Origin: Pseudomonas sputi
GTDB lineage: Bacteria > Pseudomonadota > Gammaproteobacteria > Pseudomonadales > Pseudomonadaceae
Assembly (NCBI RefSeq): GCF_021603585.1
Contig: NZ_BQHI01000004.1
Coordinates: 62,001 to 126,000 of the forward strand
Length of the DNA stretch: 64,000 bases
Direction: 5' to 3'
Below, one piece after another: positions 42,942 through 51,660 of the stretch. Under the pieces are notes generated by a model, which saw only the letters and a list, made by a program, of their open reading frames with translations, searched no databases and was not told the origin of the DNA. A program made the translations under genes and the position numbers. The stretch's first letter is position 1; each line of letters opens with the position of its first letter.

Positions 42942-44228
42942 TCAGTGATTCAGATACCGCGCGACTAATGCACGGTAGTTGCCATCCAGCGAATAGCCGC
43001 CTACCAGAATCCGGTTGTCAGGCTGCATCGCCACTGAAGTGGCGGTATCGAGGCTGCGCCCCAGTCGCGTGCGCAACCAGCCATTACCGGAACCGAAGCT
43101 TCGATCAAGGCTGCCGTTGACCCCATAGCGGGCGACGATGAAATCGGCTTCAACACCGCCGATTGTCGCCCCGACTGCAACGATGCGCCCATCCGCCATT
43201 GCCTGTGCGGCGTTCCACTGGCAACCGCTGGGGCCGATGTCCAGCAGATGCGGCTGTCCGCCGTTGCAGTGCAGATCAGGGCGACCATTGCCATGGACAA
43301 ATGAAGCCATGCATCGAATCGGATCGCGGCTGCTGCCAAAACAATGCAAATGCTCCGCCGATTCGATGACCTGATTGACCAGTGCACTGTGCCCCTGGAC
43401 TTTGAAGGCCATGAAGCCGTCTACCGCAAAACGTTCATCGAGCTTGCCGTCCGGCAGGTAGCGGGCGAGCAGGCCTTCCTGCGGGAAATCGATGGAACCG
43501 GCGACCACGATTCTTCCGTCTGCTTGCAGCAGCACGCTGCCGAGCCAGGTATTGAGCAACAAGTGGCGAACCATGACGAAACCGCGACCGTTGAAGGATG
43601 AGTCGAGGCTGCCATCGGGTTTGAGGCGGATCAGCATGCCGACGTGATCGGCCAGTTCGAAGTGATGGTTGGCGATCAGCAGGATATGCCCGTCGGGTTG
43701 CACTGCGAAATCGCAGGCTTCGGCGCCCGGAACCCCAGGCGGTAGCCAGGCGTCGCGGGTGCCCATGGAAAGGTCGCCAGGCAGGCGGACAATTTGCCGG
43801 CCGTTGTCGCCGAAGCTCGGGTCAGGTCGGCCCTGAGCATCGAACAGGGCCAGGGCGGGCAGGGTGCGATGTTCTGATTCGTAGTGCAGGCCCGCCAGCA
43901 GAATCCGCCCGTCGGGCAAGACTTGCACCTTGCTGCCGGTGGCTTCAAAACCGGCGGCGAACCGGTCAATCACGCTGCCTTGAGTGCCGAACCCCAGATC
44001 AGCCGAGCCGTCCTCAAGCAGTCGAGCCAGCCCGAAACGGCTGCCGTGAGCCGTCCCCACCTTGGCGGCGACCAGAATCCGACCTTGCGCATCGAGTGCC
44101 ACGCTTTGGGTCAGGCTGGATGTACTGCCGGCGAAGTAAACCTGCGCCACGCCGCTGCTGGAAAAGGTCTTGTCGAGTTGTCCGGTGTTCGCTAGCGTCT
44201 GGAGCGCGATAGCGGTCTGGCTTGACAT
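42942..44228 (-). CDS. delta-60 repeat beta-propeller-like protein
   Basis: A 428-residue protein made of about seven delta-60 repeats, each with a G-x-L-D-x-S/T-F-G element (GQLDKTFSSSGV, GRPDPSFGDNG, GSLDSSFNGRG, GKLDERFAVDG, GSLDRSFGSGNG) followed by Q-x-D-G-R-I-L-V-A-G (VLPDGRILLAG, LLQADGRIVVAGS, MQPDNRILVGG). Such repeats are thought to build propeller-like extracellular or envelope proteins. No signal peptide is evident. AAGGAG lies 8 bases before the ATG at 44228; the frame stays open 78 codons upstream without homology. The function is unknown. Confidence 0.8.
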   Translation of the reverse strand: MSSQTAIALQTLANTGQLDKTFSSSGVAQVYFAGSTSSLTQSVALDAQGRILVAAKVGTAHGSRFGLARLLEDGSADLGFGTQGSVIDRFAAGFEATGSKVQVLPDGRILLAGLHYESEHRTLPALALFDAQGRPDPSFGDNGRQIVRLPGDLSMGTRDAWLPPGVPGAEACDFAVQPDGHILLIANHHFELADHVGMLIRLKPDGSLDSSFNGRGFVMVRHLLLNTWLGSVLLQADGRIVVAGSIDFPQEGLLARYLPDGKLDERFAVDGFMAFKVQGHSALVNQVIESAEHLHCFGSSRDPIRCMASFVHGNGRPDLHCNGGQPHLLDIGPSGCQWNAAQAMADGRIVAVGATIGGVEADFIVARYGVNGSLDRSFGSGNGWLRTRLGRSLDTATSVAMQPDNRILVGGYSLDGNYRALVARYLNH

Positions 44229-44475
44229 GCATGCATCTCCTTGCGAGTCGACCGATGTCCGGGAGGTGGAACGGGAAACTGCATGAGCGACACATTCAAT
44301 CCCTGAATTCGCACAAGTACAACTGACAGAAATAACAGGTGGAGGGTCGTACTGTGCCAGAACAGTGTCTTTTTGAACCAGTCGCAAGCCTGCCAAGTAT
44401 TCAGGCGCGAAAGTATTGAGGAAGGTTTTACAGAAAGACTGAAGTTGGAAATAGATTCGCAACTAGCAGAAGAGG

Positions 44476-44499
44476 GCGGATGACTTGAACGTCATCCGC
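44476..44499 (-). terminator. stem-loop after the 88-residue protein gene
   Basis: Perfect 9-bp stem GCGGATGAC / GTCATCCGC with a 6-base loop, 14 bases past the minus-strand stop at 44514. A pyrimidine-rich stretch (CCTCTTCT), not a clean T run, follows. Confidence 0.5.
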
Positions 44500-44513
44500 A
44501 TTACCCACAAATA

Positions 44514-44780
44514 TCAGTGTGGCATCGACCAGGATTGCAACGCATAGCCTTCTTCGCTTAGTTCGGCGCGGGCCTGTTGCAGCAGGTGTTCAAGTTGCGC
44601 CGGATCGGAGTAGGCGCTGCTCGGGATGTGGGTGCGACCAATGTGGGAGTTGGTGCGGTCAATCACTGTGAGGCAGAGTTCACCGTTGCCATCTTGTGGG
44701 GCCCAGGCGACGCATTGAAAAGGTTTAAATGCGCGGTTGGCAATCAAAAGAGCTTCGTTGATACGGAGCGGGGCGGTCAT
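44514..44780 (-). CDS. small protein of unknown function
   Basis: An 88-residue soluble protein: beta-rich first half (AFKPFQCVAWAPQDGNGELCLTVIDR, HIGRTHIPSSAYSDP), then a helix (QLEHLLQQARAELSEEGY) and a short end LQSWSMPH. It starts at the ATG at 44780, after a purine-rich leader. It is transcribed away from the sigma-54 regulator. No family was recognised. Confidence 0.6.
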   Translation of the reverse strand: MTAPLRINEALLIANRAFKPFQCVAWAPQDGNGELCLTVIDRTNSHIGRTHIPSSAYSDPAQLEHLLQQARAELSEEGYALQSWSMPH

Positions 44781-45125
44781 GGGGTCTTCTCTCTTTAGTG
44801 CCCAATCAAGTGATGTGCCGTCGGTTGGGCTTACCGTTCGGCGAGTTACTTGTACTGATGCACGCAACCCGTTGGCAGGTCACACGGATTTTGAAGAAAT
44901 TTCGACTTTCTTTCATGCGCTCAAATAAAGGGACCGGTTTTGAAAGCCTGGCGAAAGAATCAAGTCGATAGCTAACTAATAAAGTCGCTTCTTATAACTG
45001 CTTCACTTGTACACCTATAAGCAATCGATACAAGACGCCGTCAAATTCTTGCTAACGTAACAGTCAGGTCTGCCAAATGACTGTTTTTACGATCATTTCT
45101 TAAAATTTGGCGCCAAGGAACAGTC
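44781..45125. other. 345-base divergent region before the enhancer-binding protein gene
   Basis: This AT-richer stretch holds the leader of the 88-residue protein gene and of the sigma-54 activator gene. I see repeated AACAGTCA elements near its right end and TTGGCGCCAA at 45107-45116. I see no convincing -35/-10 pair. Confidence 0.5.
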
Positions 45126-45126
45126 A
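45059..45126 (+). promoter_or_regulatory. AACAGTCA repeats before the enhancer-binding protein gene
   Basis: AACAGTCA at 45059-45066 faces its inverse TGACTGTT at 45078-45085, and a third copy, AACAGTCA, at 45119-45126 overlaps the first base of the start codon. The pair could form a hairpin or an operator; the third copy sits between ribosome binding site and ATG. Binding by the encoded protein (autoregulation) is a guess. Confidence 0.35.
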
Positions 45127-46451
45127 TGAACGAAGCGCCTGCATTACGACGTTTACTGGTCGTCGACCCGTGCGACGACTGCCACCGATTATTGCCGGGT
45201 CTGCGTGCCGTGGGTTGGGACGTCGACAGTTGCAGCCTGGAAAATGCCGCCGACCGAAGTTGTGATGTCGGCCTGTTGCGTTTACAGCCTTTTCACCTGG
45301 AACGTCCCGAAGCCGTCAAAGAGCTGATCAGCCGCAGTGGCACCGAATGGATCGCCGTGCTGAATCAGGAAGTGCTGCGTTTGCAGAACGTCGGCGACTT
45401 CGTCTGCGAATGGTTTTTCGATTTCCATACCTTGCCATTCGACGTCTCCCGGGTGCAGGTCACCCTCGGTCGCGCGTTCGGCATGGCGCGCCTGCGCGGT
45501 CAGGGCACGATTCACGTCGACCAGCCGGAACACGAGCTGCTGGGCGACAGCAAGCCGATCCGCGAACTGCGCAAACTGCTGAGTAAACTGGCCCCCACCG
45601 AGTCGCCGGTTTTGATCCGCGGCGAAAGCGGTACTGGCAAGGAACTGGTCGCCCGCACCCTGCACCGGCAGTCGCAACGCCACAGCAAGCCTTTTGTGGC
45701 GATCAACTGCGGGGCAATTCCCGAACACTTGATCCAGTCGGAACTGTTCGGCCACGAGAAAGGCGCGTTCACCGGCGCCCATCAGCGCAAGGTCGGACGT
45801 ATCGAAGCGGCCAACGGCGGCACCTTGTTTCTCGATGAAATCGGCGATCTGCCGCTGGAGCTGCAAGCCAATCTGCTGCGTTTTCTTCAGGAAAAACACA
45901 TTGAACGGGTCGGTGGCAGTCAACCGATCCCGGTCGATGTGCGGGTGTTGGCGGCGACTCACGTTGATCTCGAAGCCGCCATCGAGAAGAAGCGCTTTCG
46001 CGAAGACTTGTACTACCGGCTCAATGTGCTGCAGGTGGTGACCGCGCCGTTACGCGAGCGCCACGGCGACCTGTCGATGCTGGCCAACCATTTTTCCCAT
46101 TTCTACAGCCACGAAACCGGCCGTCGTCCGCGCAGTTTCAGTGAAGATGCGCTGATCGCCATGGGTAAACACGACTGGCCGGGCAATGTCCGTGAACTGG
46201 CCAACCGTGTGCGTCGAGGGCTGGTGCTGGCCGAAGGGCGGCAGATCGAGGCCCGTGATCTGGGGTTGATCAGCCAGCAGTCGATCGCCGCTCCAATGGG
46301 CACCCTTGAAGACTACAAGACCCGCGCCGAACGCCAGGCGTTGTGTGATGTGTTGAACCGGCACAGCGACAATCTCAGCGTTGCTGCCAAAGTGCTCGGG
46401 GTTTCCCGGCCGACTTTCTATCGTTTGCTGCACAAGCACCAGATCCGCTAG
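45126..46451 (+). CDS. sigma-54 enhancer-binding protein with VpsR-like N-terminal domain
   Basis: A 441-residue bacterial enhancer-binding protein. Residues 1 to about 125 form a receiver-like domain (LLVVDPCDDCHRLLPGLRAVG) in which the usual phospho-aspartate strand reads VGLLRLQPF, so phosphorylation looks unlikely. VCEWFFDFHTLPFDVSRVQVTLG recalls VpsR-type domains, from memory. The AAA+ domain has Walker A GESGTGKE (166-173), the sigma-54 contact loop GAFTGA (213-218) and Walker B GGTLFLDEIG (231-240). A Fis-type helix-turn-helix ends the protein (LSVAAKVLGVSRPTFYRLL). It converges on the fap operon and is its probable activator. Confidence 0.88.
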   Translation: MNEAPALRRLLVVDPCDDCHRLLPGLRAVGWDVDSCSLENAADRSCDVGLLRLQPFHLERPEAVKELISRSGTEWIAVLNQEVLRLQNVGDFVCEWFFDFHTLPFDVSRVQVTLGRAFGMARLRGQGTIHVDQPEHELLGDSKPIRELRKLLSKLAPTESPVLIRGESGTGKELVARTLHRQSQRHSKPFVAINCGAIPEHLIQSELFGHEKGAFTGAHQRKVGRIEAANGGTLFLDEIGDLPLELQANLLRFLQEKHIERVGGSQPIPVDVRVLAATHVDLEAAIEKKRFREDLYYRLNVLQVVTAPLRERHGDLSMLANHFSHFYSHETGRRPRSFSEDALIAMGKHDWPGNVRELANRVRRGLVLAEGRQIEARDLGLISQQSIAAPMGTLEDYKTRAERQALCDVLNRHSDNLSVAAKVLGVSRPTFYRLLHKHQIR

Positions 46452-46481
46452 GGCGCGGCGCTTCCCGAGACCGGGAAGCTG

Positions 46482-46520
46482 AAAAGGCCCGCTGCGATGC
46501 AAGTCGCCGCGGGCCTTTTT
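46482..46520. terminator. shared terminator of the activator gene and the fap operon
   Basis: Stem AAAAGGCCCGC / GCGGGCCTTTTT with a 16-base loop between the convergent genes, A-rich on one side and T-rich on the other. A smaller hairpin (CTTCCCG / CGGGAAG) lies just before it at 46461-46478. Confidence 0.8.
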
Positions 46521-46533
46521 ATGATGGTGTGGT

Positions 46534-47838
46534 TTAGAAGTAGTACGGGAATTTCAGGCTGAAGGAGAAGTCCGGGGCATCGTCCGTCATGCCGATGGAC
46601 AGGTTGGGCACGATGGTCAGGTTGTCGGTGGCCGCAATGGTCATGCCGACGTTGAAGTAACCGGCGTTGGCGTCGCTGGACACCACCGATTCCCAATCCC
46701 CGCCATCCTGTTTCAGCTTGCTCTTGCGTTGCACCAGGTCAGACACGGAGAACGACATACTCATCTTCTCGTTCAGTGCGAAGGCAACACCTGCGCCAAT
46801 CTGGAAGCTGTCGCCGATGCGAACCTTGCCCGGGTTTTTCTGGTTGACCGTGGAGCTGATGTCGTCGAACGACTCCTCGAAGTTATGGGTGTAGGACAGG
46901 CTGCCGAACAGCACGGCCGGGTCAAACGTCTTGACCAGCGAGATGCCCGGGGTGATCGACCAGACGCCGTTGCCGGTAGGCAAGGTGTCAGGCACGAACA
47001 GGTTCGAGTTGGCATCGGTCTGGCGCAGCTTGATCCCGAACGGGTCCTTGCCCGTAGGCGCCTTGACCCGCAAGGAAACCACGGCGTCCGGGGTGTTGAC
47101 CGATTCGTCCAGGAACTTGTACGCAATGCCGAAGTTGACGTCGCCGATAGTCGGGTCGCGGCTGACGTCCTGTTCGGTGGTGACGTTGGAGGCGCCGCCG
47201 TTGCCGCCGCCGGACTGATAGGTCGATTCCCGGTAAACCACCGGCACGTTCAGGTCGAATTGCCAGCGGTTGTCGAAGTTGTAGCGGCCTGTCAGGTCCA
47301 GCGTCCAGGTGTCGGCCTTGATCCGGTCGAGGTTGATATTGCCGAGGAAAATCGAGTCCAGAGCCAGGAAACCGTTGAGAATCAGCTGGCGCGTGTCATA
47401 ACGCGAATAGGTGATACCGGTTTCGAAGCTGAATTTGCCGCCGCCGAAGAAGCCGCTGGCTTCGTCGTAGAGGTTGGACACACTCTGTGCCGGTTGCGAA
47501 TCGTCGGCCAGCGACTGGCCGTAGGATGCGCCGCTGCCCCCGGCGGCGCCCCCCGACGCTGCTGCGGCCCCGGTGCCGGTGGCGACCCGGTTGCCCTTCA
47601 TGTCCGAAGGCGATTTGGCCAGGCGTTTTGGGGGTGGGGAGGCGGGTTGCTCTTCGACCTGGCGGACCCGTTGTTCGAGTACCGCCAGGGCTTTTTGTTG
47701 TACTTCGTATCGTTGCTTAAGCTCCAGAAGTTCTTGTTTCAGGGCTTCTACATCGGCGTCGGGCGCAGCTTGCAACATTGCCGCAGGTAGAAGAGTACTC
47801 AAACATACAGCAGCACGCAGTGATACTGATCGATACAT
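46534..47838 (-). CDS. fapF: FapF, outer-membrane secretion pore of functional amyloid
   Basis: A 434-residue outer-membrane protein. Signal peptide of about 24 residues (ends LQA-APD), then a trimerising coiled coil ([35 protein letters not shown], about 30-65) and a Pro/Gly/Ala-rich linker (to about 115). A 12-strand-type beta barrel ends [11 protein letters not shown]. FapF exports the Fap subunits across the outer membrane. Last gene of fapABCDEF; it follows fapE after 45 bases and ends at a bidirectional terminator. Confidence 0.92.
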   Translation of the reverse strand: MYRSVSLRAAVCLSTLLPAAMLQAAPDADVEALKQELLELKQRYEVQQKALAVLEQRVRQVEEQPASPPPKRLAKSPSDMKGNRVATGTGAAAASGGAAGGSGASYGQSLADDSQPAQSVSNLYDEASGFFGGGKFSFETGITYSRYDTRQLILNGFLALDSIFLGNINLDRIKADTWTLDLTGRYNFDNRWQFDLNVPVVYRESTYQSGGGNGGASNVTTEQDVSRDPTIGDVNFGIAYKFLDESVNTPDAVVSLRVKAPTGKDPFGIKLRQTDANSNLFVPDTLPTGNGVWSITPGISLVKTFDPAVLFGSLSYTHNFEESFDDISSTVNQKNPGKVRIGDSFQIGAGVAFALNEKMSMSFSVSDLVQRKSKLKQDGGDWESVVSSDANAGYFNVGMTIAATDNLTIVPNLSIGMTDDAPDFSFSLKFPYYF

Positions 47839-47883
47839 GGATAAGCCGTCCCTTTAAGCCCAATGATCGAGACTCAGCGTAGT

Positions 47884-48630
47884 TCAATATCCGATGTTGC
47901 GTAGTGCCCTGAGTTGAGTCAGGTTGCAGTCCAGTGCGCCGGCACTCATGCCGTTATTGTTCAGGACAACGTTGAGTTGTGTCAGGTTGTTGACGACGTT
48001 CGCGTTACCGAGCAAACGGGTGTTTTGCAGCAGTCCGCCCTGGGCGACCTGTTGCAAGGCTGTACCCTGATTGCCGGAGGCCTGAATGGCCATTTGTATA
48101 CCGCCCCCTGTGGCCGAGACCGCAACGCTGCCGGCGCTGTTGCTGCCGGAAATGGTCTGGCCGGCCATCAAGGCCTGGCCCTGGGCAGGCATCAGTGCCG
48201 GTGCCTGACTGGCTTCTTTGACGTTGATTGCAACGTTGTTGTAGGCGGCATTGCCGTCGCCAGCGGCGCGCACACTCTGCGTCACGCCCTGGCTGGAGTT
48301 GAGTCCCGCGCCACCCACGACCGAGCCGGTTCCCAGTTCCGGGGTACTGCCGTTGCCGTGTTCCTTGATGGTCGAGACGTAGAATTCGGGTTTTACCGAA
48401 GCGGCCTGCAGTTGCATCGTGGCCGATGCCCCGATCAGGTCGCCACTGGCATTGCGCCAGGTACTGCTCATGACGACGCCGAAGCTGATGATCCGGCCCG
48501 GCATGACATAGCGACCGCGTAGCTCAGCGAGCTCCTGGTCCTTGATTTCGATGGGTTTGAATCCTGCATTGGCATAGCCTGACGCGCTCGCTGCCAGGCA
48601 GGCGGCGGCCAGCCAGTATGAGGTTTTCAT
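47884..48630 (-). CDS. fapE: FapE, extracellular component of the amyloid system
   Basis: A 248-residue secreted protein with a signal peptide (MKTSYWLAAACLAASASGYANA), followed by FKPIEIKDQELAELRGRYVMPGRIISFGV, a conserved FapE block. The Asn/Gln-rich C-terminal half (NANVVNNLTQLNVVLNNNG) has the repeat-like texture of Fap subunits. FapE is found with the fibres in other pseudomonads; its exact role is not settled. The ATG at 48630 has GGGAG 6 bases upstream. An ATG six codons earlier lacks a site. Confidence 0.9.
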   Translation of the reverse strand: MKTSYWLAAACLAASASGYANAGFKPIEIKDQELAELRGRYVMPGRIISFGVVMSSTWRNASGDLIGASATMQLQAASVKPEFYVSTIKEHGNGSTPELGTGSVVGGAGLNSSQGVTQSVRAAGDGNAAYNNVAINVKEASQAPALMPAQGQALMAGQTISGSNSAGSVAVSATGGGIQMAIQASGNQGTALQQVAQGGLLQNTRLLGNANVVNNLTQLNVVLNNNGMSAGALDCNLTQLRALRNIGY

Positions 48631-48673
48631 CTGCTGCTCCCGGGACATCCAGCCCCACTCTTGTAATCGGCGA

Positions 48674-49354
48674 TTAAAAGAAGTCGCTCTGTATGAACCC
48701 GAAGTCCATCAATTCAGCGTCTTTGACCGGGTTGAATCCATCCAGCTTGTTTTTGGCCGTCAGCGGTGTCGGAGGACTGCGTAATGCATTGGTTTTGTCG
48801 TATCCGGGGCCGACGATGGCAAAGACAATGCTGTTCCAACCTTTGACAAAGTCATCATGGGAGTAGCGTTTGTGTCCTAAAACCGGGTCTGCGATGTAAA
48901 CCCAATCCTTGTCCGCCCGCTGCATCACCACGAAATGCTTGTAGCCGCGAATATCCATCAGTACCACCACCGGGATCGTGACTGCGTCGAGTTTTTCCGG
49001 TGGGATCCTGTAGCCCCTGGCGCGCATGCCGATGCTTTCTATGTAGCGCTTCATGTCGAGCATGGAGAAACCTTGAGTACGGACAAGGTCCTGGTCAGCA
49101 TTGACCAGCATGCCTTTGATGATGTGCTCCTCATCGACGTCGAGCCAATAGGCCTGGCGCAATACCGTCGCCAGTGCGGCGGCGCCGCAGCTGAAGTCGG
49201 TTTTCTGTTCGACGATGTCGGCAAACTTGCGCTCACGAATGCTTTGCACGTTCTTGTAGACCAGCGTGCCGCCAGGCAGGGCAGCAACGGGCATCTGGGC
49301 AGCCTGGGTCAGGCCGCAGAAGCAAAGCAGAGCAAGGAGGGCAGTCTTACGCAT
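48674..49354 (-). CDS. fapD: FapD, C39-like cysteine protease of the amyloid system
   Basis: A 226-residue periplasmic C39-type peptidase. Signal peptide of about 19 residues; catalytic Cys56 in TDFSCGAAALATVL; His140 in RGYKHFVVMQ; Asp156 in YIADPVLGHKRY. C39 proteases usually cut leader peptides; FapD is required for fibre formation, perhaps by processing FapF or the subunits. A terminator-like hairpin separates it from fapC, so its level may be kept below that of the subunits. Confidence 0.92.
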   Translation of the reverse strand: MRKTALLALLCFCGLTQAAQMPVAALPGGTLVYKNVQSIRERKFADIVEQKTDFSCGAAALATVLRQAYWLDVDEEHIIKGMLVNADQDLVRTQGFSMLDMKRYIESIGMRARGYRIPPEKLDAVTIPVVVLMDIRGYKHFVVMQRADKDWVYIADPVLGHKRYSHDDFVKGWNSIVFAIVGPGYDKTNALRSPPTPLTAKNKLDGFNPVKDAELMDFGFIQSDFF

Positions 49355-49380
49355 GATCGATACGCCTTTGCGGACTGAGG

Positions 49381-49403
49381 AAAAGCCCCGTTTCCGGGGC
49401 TTT
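49381..49403 (-). terminator. hairpin between fapC and fapD
   Basis: Perfect 9-bp stem AAAGCCCCG / CGGGGCTTT with loop TTTC and four T residues at the minus-strand end, 14 bases past the fapC stop. It looks like a partial terminator that would lower transcription of fapDEF relative to fapABC. Confidence 0.65.
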
Positions 49404-49417
49404 CGTTTCGATCGCGA

Positions 49418-50419
49418 TTACATGCAGGCTTTGCAACCTGCGGCGATGGACAGCGAGTTGCTTTGCTGGTTGCCCACACCTGCCGAGACGTTGGCTCCGC
49501 CGTTGCCGGAGAAGTTGTTCATCGAACCGGTCATGGTTGCGGTGTTGGTTACAGGGTTTTTCCAGCCATCTTTGGTCAGCACTTGCTGAGTGGTCACGCC
49601 AGCGAGGCCAAAGGTACCCACTGCTTCGAACTTGGCTTTCTGGTCATCGTTGCCGCCGTGGCCGCCGCCACGGTTGCCATAACCACCGTGGTGGTCATCG
49701 TCTTCGATGGTCGCAGTGCCTTTGGCCTTGAACACACCAGCGGCTGCGAAGGTACCGGTAAGGGTGTCTTTTTTGTAGGTTTGCACGCCTTTGTTGTCGA
49801 CGACCAGACCAGTGGAGGACTGGTTGGCAGCAGCGGCGGCAGTGGCTACACGACCACCCGATACGGCGATTGCCAGGTTGTTTTTCTGTTGGTTGAAGTT
49901 GCCGGAAGTCACGTTGATGCCGATGTTCCCGGAACCGTTGTTGCCCGCGTTGTTGAGGGTCGCGGTGTTGGTCGTCGACAAGTTTTTCACATAGTTGTTG
50001 TTGTTGACTTGAGTGGCACTCGAGGCAGCAACAGCAGTACCGAAGATGAAACTTTCGTCGGCGGTGGCCAGTGCGGCGGCGTTGTCTTGTTGGTTGCCGT
50101 CGCCGGCTGCAACGTTGGCGCCCATGTTGCCGTTGGAGCCGTTCAGCGAGTTGTCAGCCTTCGCGTCGTTTTTAGTCCCCTGGTTTGTTACCACGTTGCC
50201 ATCGCTGTTTTGTGCATCGAGCACTGCAGCGCCAGCGCCGGCGGTGATTTGCAGCAGTTGTTCCAGGGTTGGGCCTTTTGGACCATGGTTGTTGCCATGA
50301 CCATTGCCGTGCCCGTTACCATGACCGCGATCATCATCGCGACCGCCTGCCTGTGCTGCGATTGCCATCACTGCTGCAAGTGCGAAAACCAGTGGTTTGA
50401 GGGCCATTGTAGGTTTCAT
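49418..50419 (-). CDS. fapC: FapC, major functional-amyloid subunit
   Basis: A 333-residue secreted fibre subunit. Signal peptide 1-24. Three imperfect amyloid repeats at about 89-120, 152-188 and 292-328, each with a G-N-x-G-x-N-V-x-x-G-x-x-N-Q-Q-x-N core, are joined by linkers of about 30 and 100 residues. It ends with the C-x-x-C motif CKAC (329-332) known from FapC proteins. Two His/Gly/Asp-rich stretches are notable: 25-47 (GHGNGHGNGHGNNHG) and 240-258 (DDDHHGGYGNRGGGHGG). FapC polymerises outside the cell into biofilm amyloid. Confidence 0.93.
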   Translation of the reverse strand: MKPTMALKPLVFALAAVMAIAAQAGGRDDDRGHGNGHGNGHGNNHGPKGPTLEQLLQITAGAGAAVLDAQNSDGNVVTNQGTKNDAKADNSLNGSNGNMGANVAAGDGNQQDNAAALATADESFIFGTAVAASSATQVNNNNYVKNLSTTNTATLNNAGNNGSGNIGINVTSGNFNQQKNNLAIAVSGGRVATAAAAANQSSTGLVVDNKGVQTYKKDTLTGTFAAAGVFKAKGTATIEDDDHHGGYGNRGGGHGGNDDQKAKFEAVGTFGLAGVTTQQVLTKDGWKNPVTNTATMTGSMNNFSGNGGANVSAGVGNQQSNSLSIAAGCKACM

Positions 50420-50486
50420 GGTGTTTCTCCGTGCTTATTAGTTGGTTAAGTGTTGGTACTTTCTAATTGCACTGCTTTTATTTGGG

Positions 50487-51059
50487 TCAGTCTGCGACCC
50501 GGATGCTCAGGGTGTTAGCCATTCGGTTCCCCACCCCGGCACTCTGGTTCACCTGGATTACCCCTCGGCTGCCGGTGAAGGCCTGATCACTTGTCGTGAC
50601 CTGGCGACTGCCGGGTGAGGTGCCAGTTGCTCCTGAGCTCGGTAACAACGCCACGTTCTGTTGAGAAAGGGTGCTGTCGTCAACGGCTTGCGGGCCGGCA
50701 CTGATGCTGACCCGTGTGACGTTGGCCATCTGGTTGTTGGCCCCGGCACCCTGATTCACGCCCAGGATCCCGTTGCCATTACTGAAAGAGCTGCCGCCGA
50801 TGTTGCTGCTTGCGTTGATCGAGCGGTCGGCGGGGGTGTCGATTTTCTGCTGCACGCTGGTTCTGGCGTGGGACTCGCTGCCAATGGCGATCGCCTTGAC
50901 GTTGGCCTGCTGCATCTGATCGCCGGCGGCCTGGTTGACGTTGAAGTTGCCACGGTATTGAGCGCCGGAGTCTTGAATGGTCGCGGTGTTCACAGCGCTC
51001 GGATCGGCCATCGCACTGGAGCAGCCGAGCAGGGCGAGCAGGAGCAGGGAACGATTCAT
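50487..51059 (-). CDS. fapB: FapB, amyloid nucleator subunit
   Basis: A 190-residue secreted subunit: signal peptide of about 18 residues (ends SAMA), then three short repeats with the same core as FapC (GNFNVNQAAGDQMQQANV, NGILGVNQGAGANNQMANV, GVIQVNQSAGVGNRMAN). FapB is thought to nucleate FapC fibres. It starts one base after the fapA stop, so the two genes are translationally coupled. fapC follows after 67 bases. Confidence 0.92.
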   Translation of the reverse strand: MNRSLLLLALLGCSSAMADPSAVNTATIQDSGAQYRGNFNVNQAAGDQMQQANVKAIAIGSESHARTSVQQKIDTPADRSINASSNIGGSSFSNGNGILGVNQGAGANNQMANVTRVSISAGPQAVDDSTLSQQNVALLPSSGATGTSPGSRQVTTSDQAFTGSRGVIQVNQSAGVGNRMANTLSIRVAD

Positions 51060-51060
51060 G

Positions 51061-51510
51061 TCACTGGCCTCCAGCCATGCGGGTCAGCGGAGCAAGGCCG
51101 GAACTCATTGCACGGTTTACGGTATTGGAAATCGAGCTGCCCGCGCCCCCGCCATGACCGCCGCTCATGCCGGGCAGGCCGTTCTGGTTGGTCAGGTTGT
51201 TCATGCCGGGCAGGTTCGAGCTGGGGGTGTTGATGTTGCCGCGGATGGAGGAGCCGCTGGCTACACGGGCAAAGTCACCATCACTGAGTTCGGTATTGCT
51301 GAGCGTCGAATTGATACGGGCAGATGGGTTGGCATTGACGGTGGTCGGATAGGGGTCTTTGCCGCCGCTGCGCCCGATGGGAATCGGCTGGACATCACGA
51401 TTGAGCACGATCACGCCATTGCCTTCGGCCTGAACGTTGAAACTGAGAAATGGGCTGGCAACTGATCCGACCAGCAGAAGGCAGGTGAAGGCTTTATTGA
51501 TGTTCCCCAC
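51061..51510 (-). CDS. fapA: FapA, first protein of the amyloid operon
   Basis: A 149-residue secreted protein with a signal peptide of about 28 residues (ends NVQA-EGN) and a low-complexity Asn/Ser/Gly-rich mature part (NNLTNQNGLPGMSGGHGGGAGSS). FapA affects subunit composition of fibres in Pseudomonas and is suggested to be a chaperone. It begins at a GTG with AAGGA 9 bases upstream. It is the first gene behind a sigma-54-type promoter. Confidence 0.88.
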   Translation of the reverse strand: MGNINKAFTCLLLVGSVASPFLSFNVQAEGNGVIVLNRDVQPIPIGRSGGKDPYPTTVNANPSARINSTLSNTELSDGDFARVASGSSIRGNINTPSSNLPGMNNLTNQNGLPGMSGGHGGGAGSSISNTVNRAMSSGLAPLTRMAGGQ

Positions 51511-51563
51511 GACGGCAATTCCTTCTTCAGTGGGCTGAGCCTGTTCAGCGTTGTGAAGAAGAG

Positions 51564-51579
51564 AGCGAAAGCTGTGCCG
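51564..51579 (-). promoter_or_regulatory. sigma-54 (-24/-12) promoter of the fap operon
   Basis: The minus strand reads CGGCACAGCTTTCGCT, matching TGGCACGN4TTGCW with the essential GG and GC dinucleotides at the correct 10-base spacing and three differences elsewhere. Transcription would begin near 51552, about 42 bases before the fapA GTG. A GAFTGA-type activator gene lies at the other end of the operon. Confidence 0.6.
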
Positions 51580-51642
51580 CTTTTTGAAAGTTAAGGCATT
51601 TCAACAGGTTGGGGCGAGTTTGCTGAGGGCTGATACCAATAC

Positions 51643-51660
51643 TGTTTCAACGTTGAAACA
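51643..51660. promoter_or_regulatory. 18-bp palindrome, candidate activator site for fap
   Basis: TGTTTCAACGTTGAAACA is a perfect palindrome about 64 bp upstream of the -24 element, a usual place for an enhancer-binding protein. Its two-fold symmetry suits a Fis-type helix-turn-helix dimer. Confidence 0.55.

Noticed and set aside
51643-51660. The fap palindrome as a transcription terminator
   Set aside because: The stem has no loop, has only moderate GC content and no T run, and it lies upstream of a promoter; a protein-binding site fits better.
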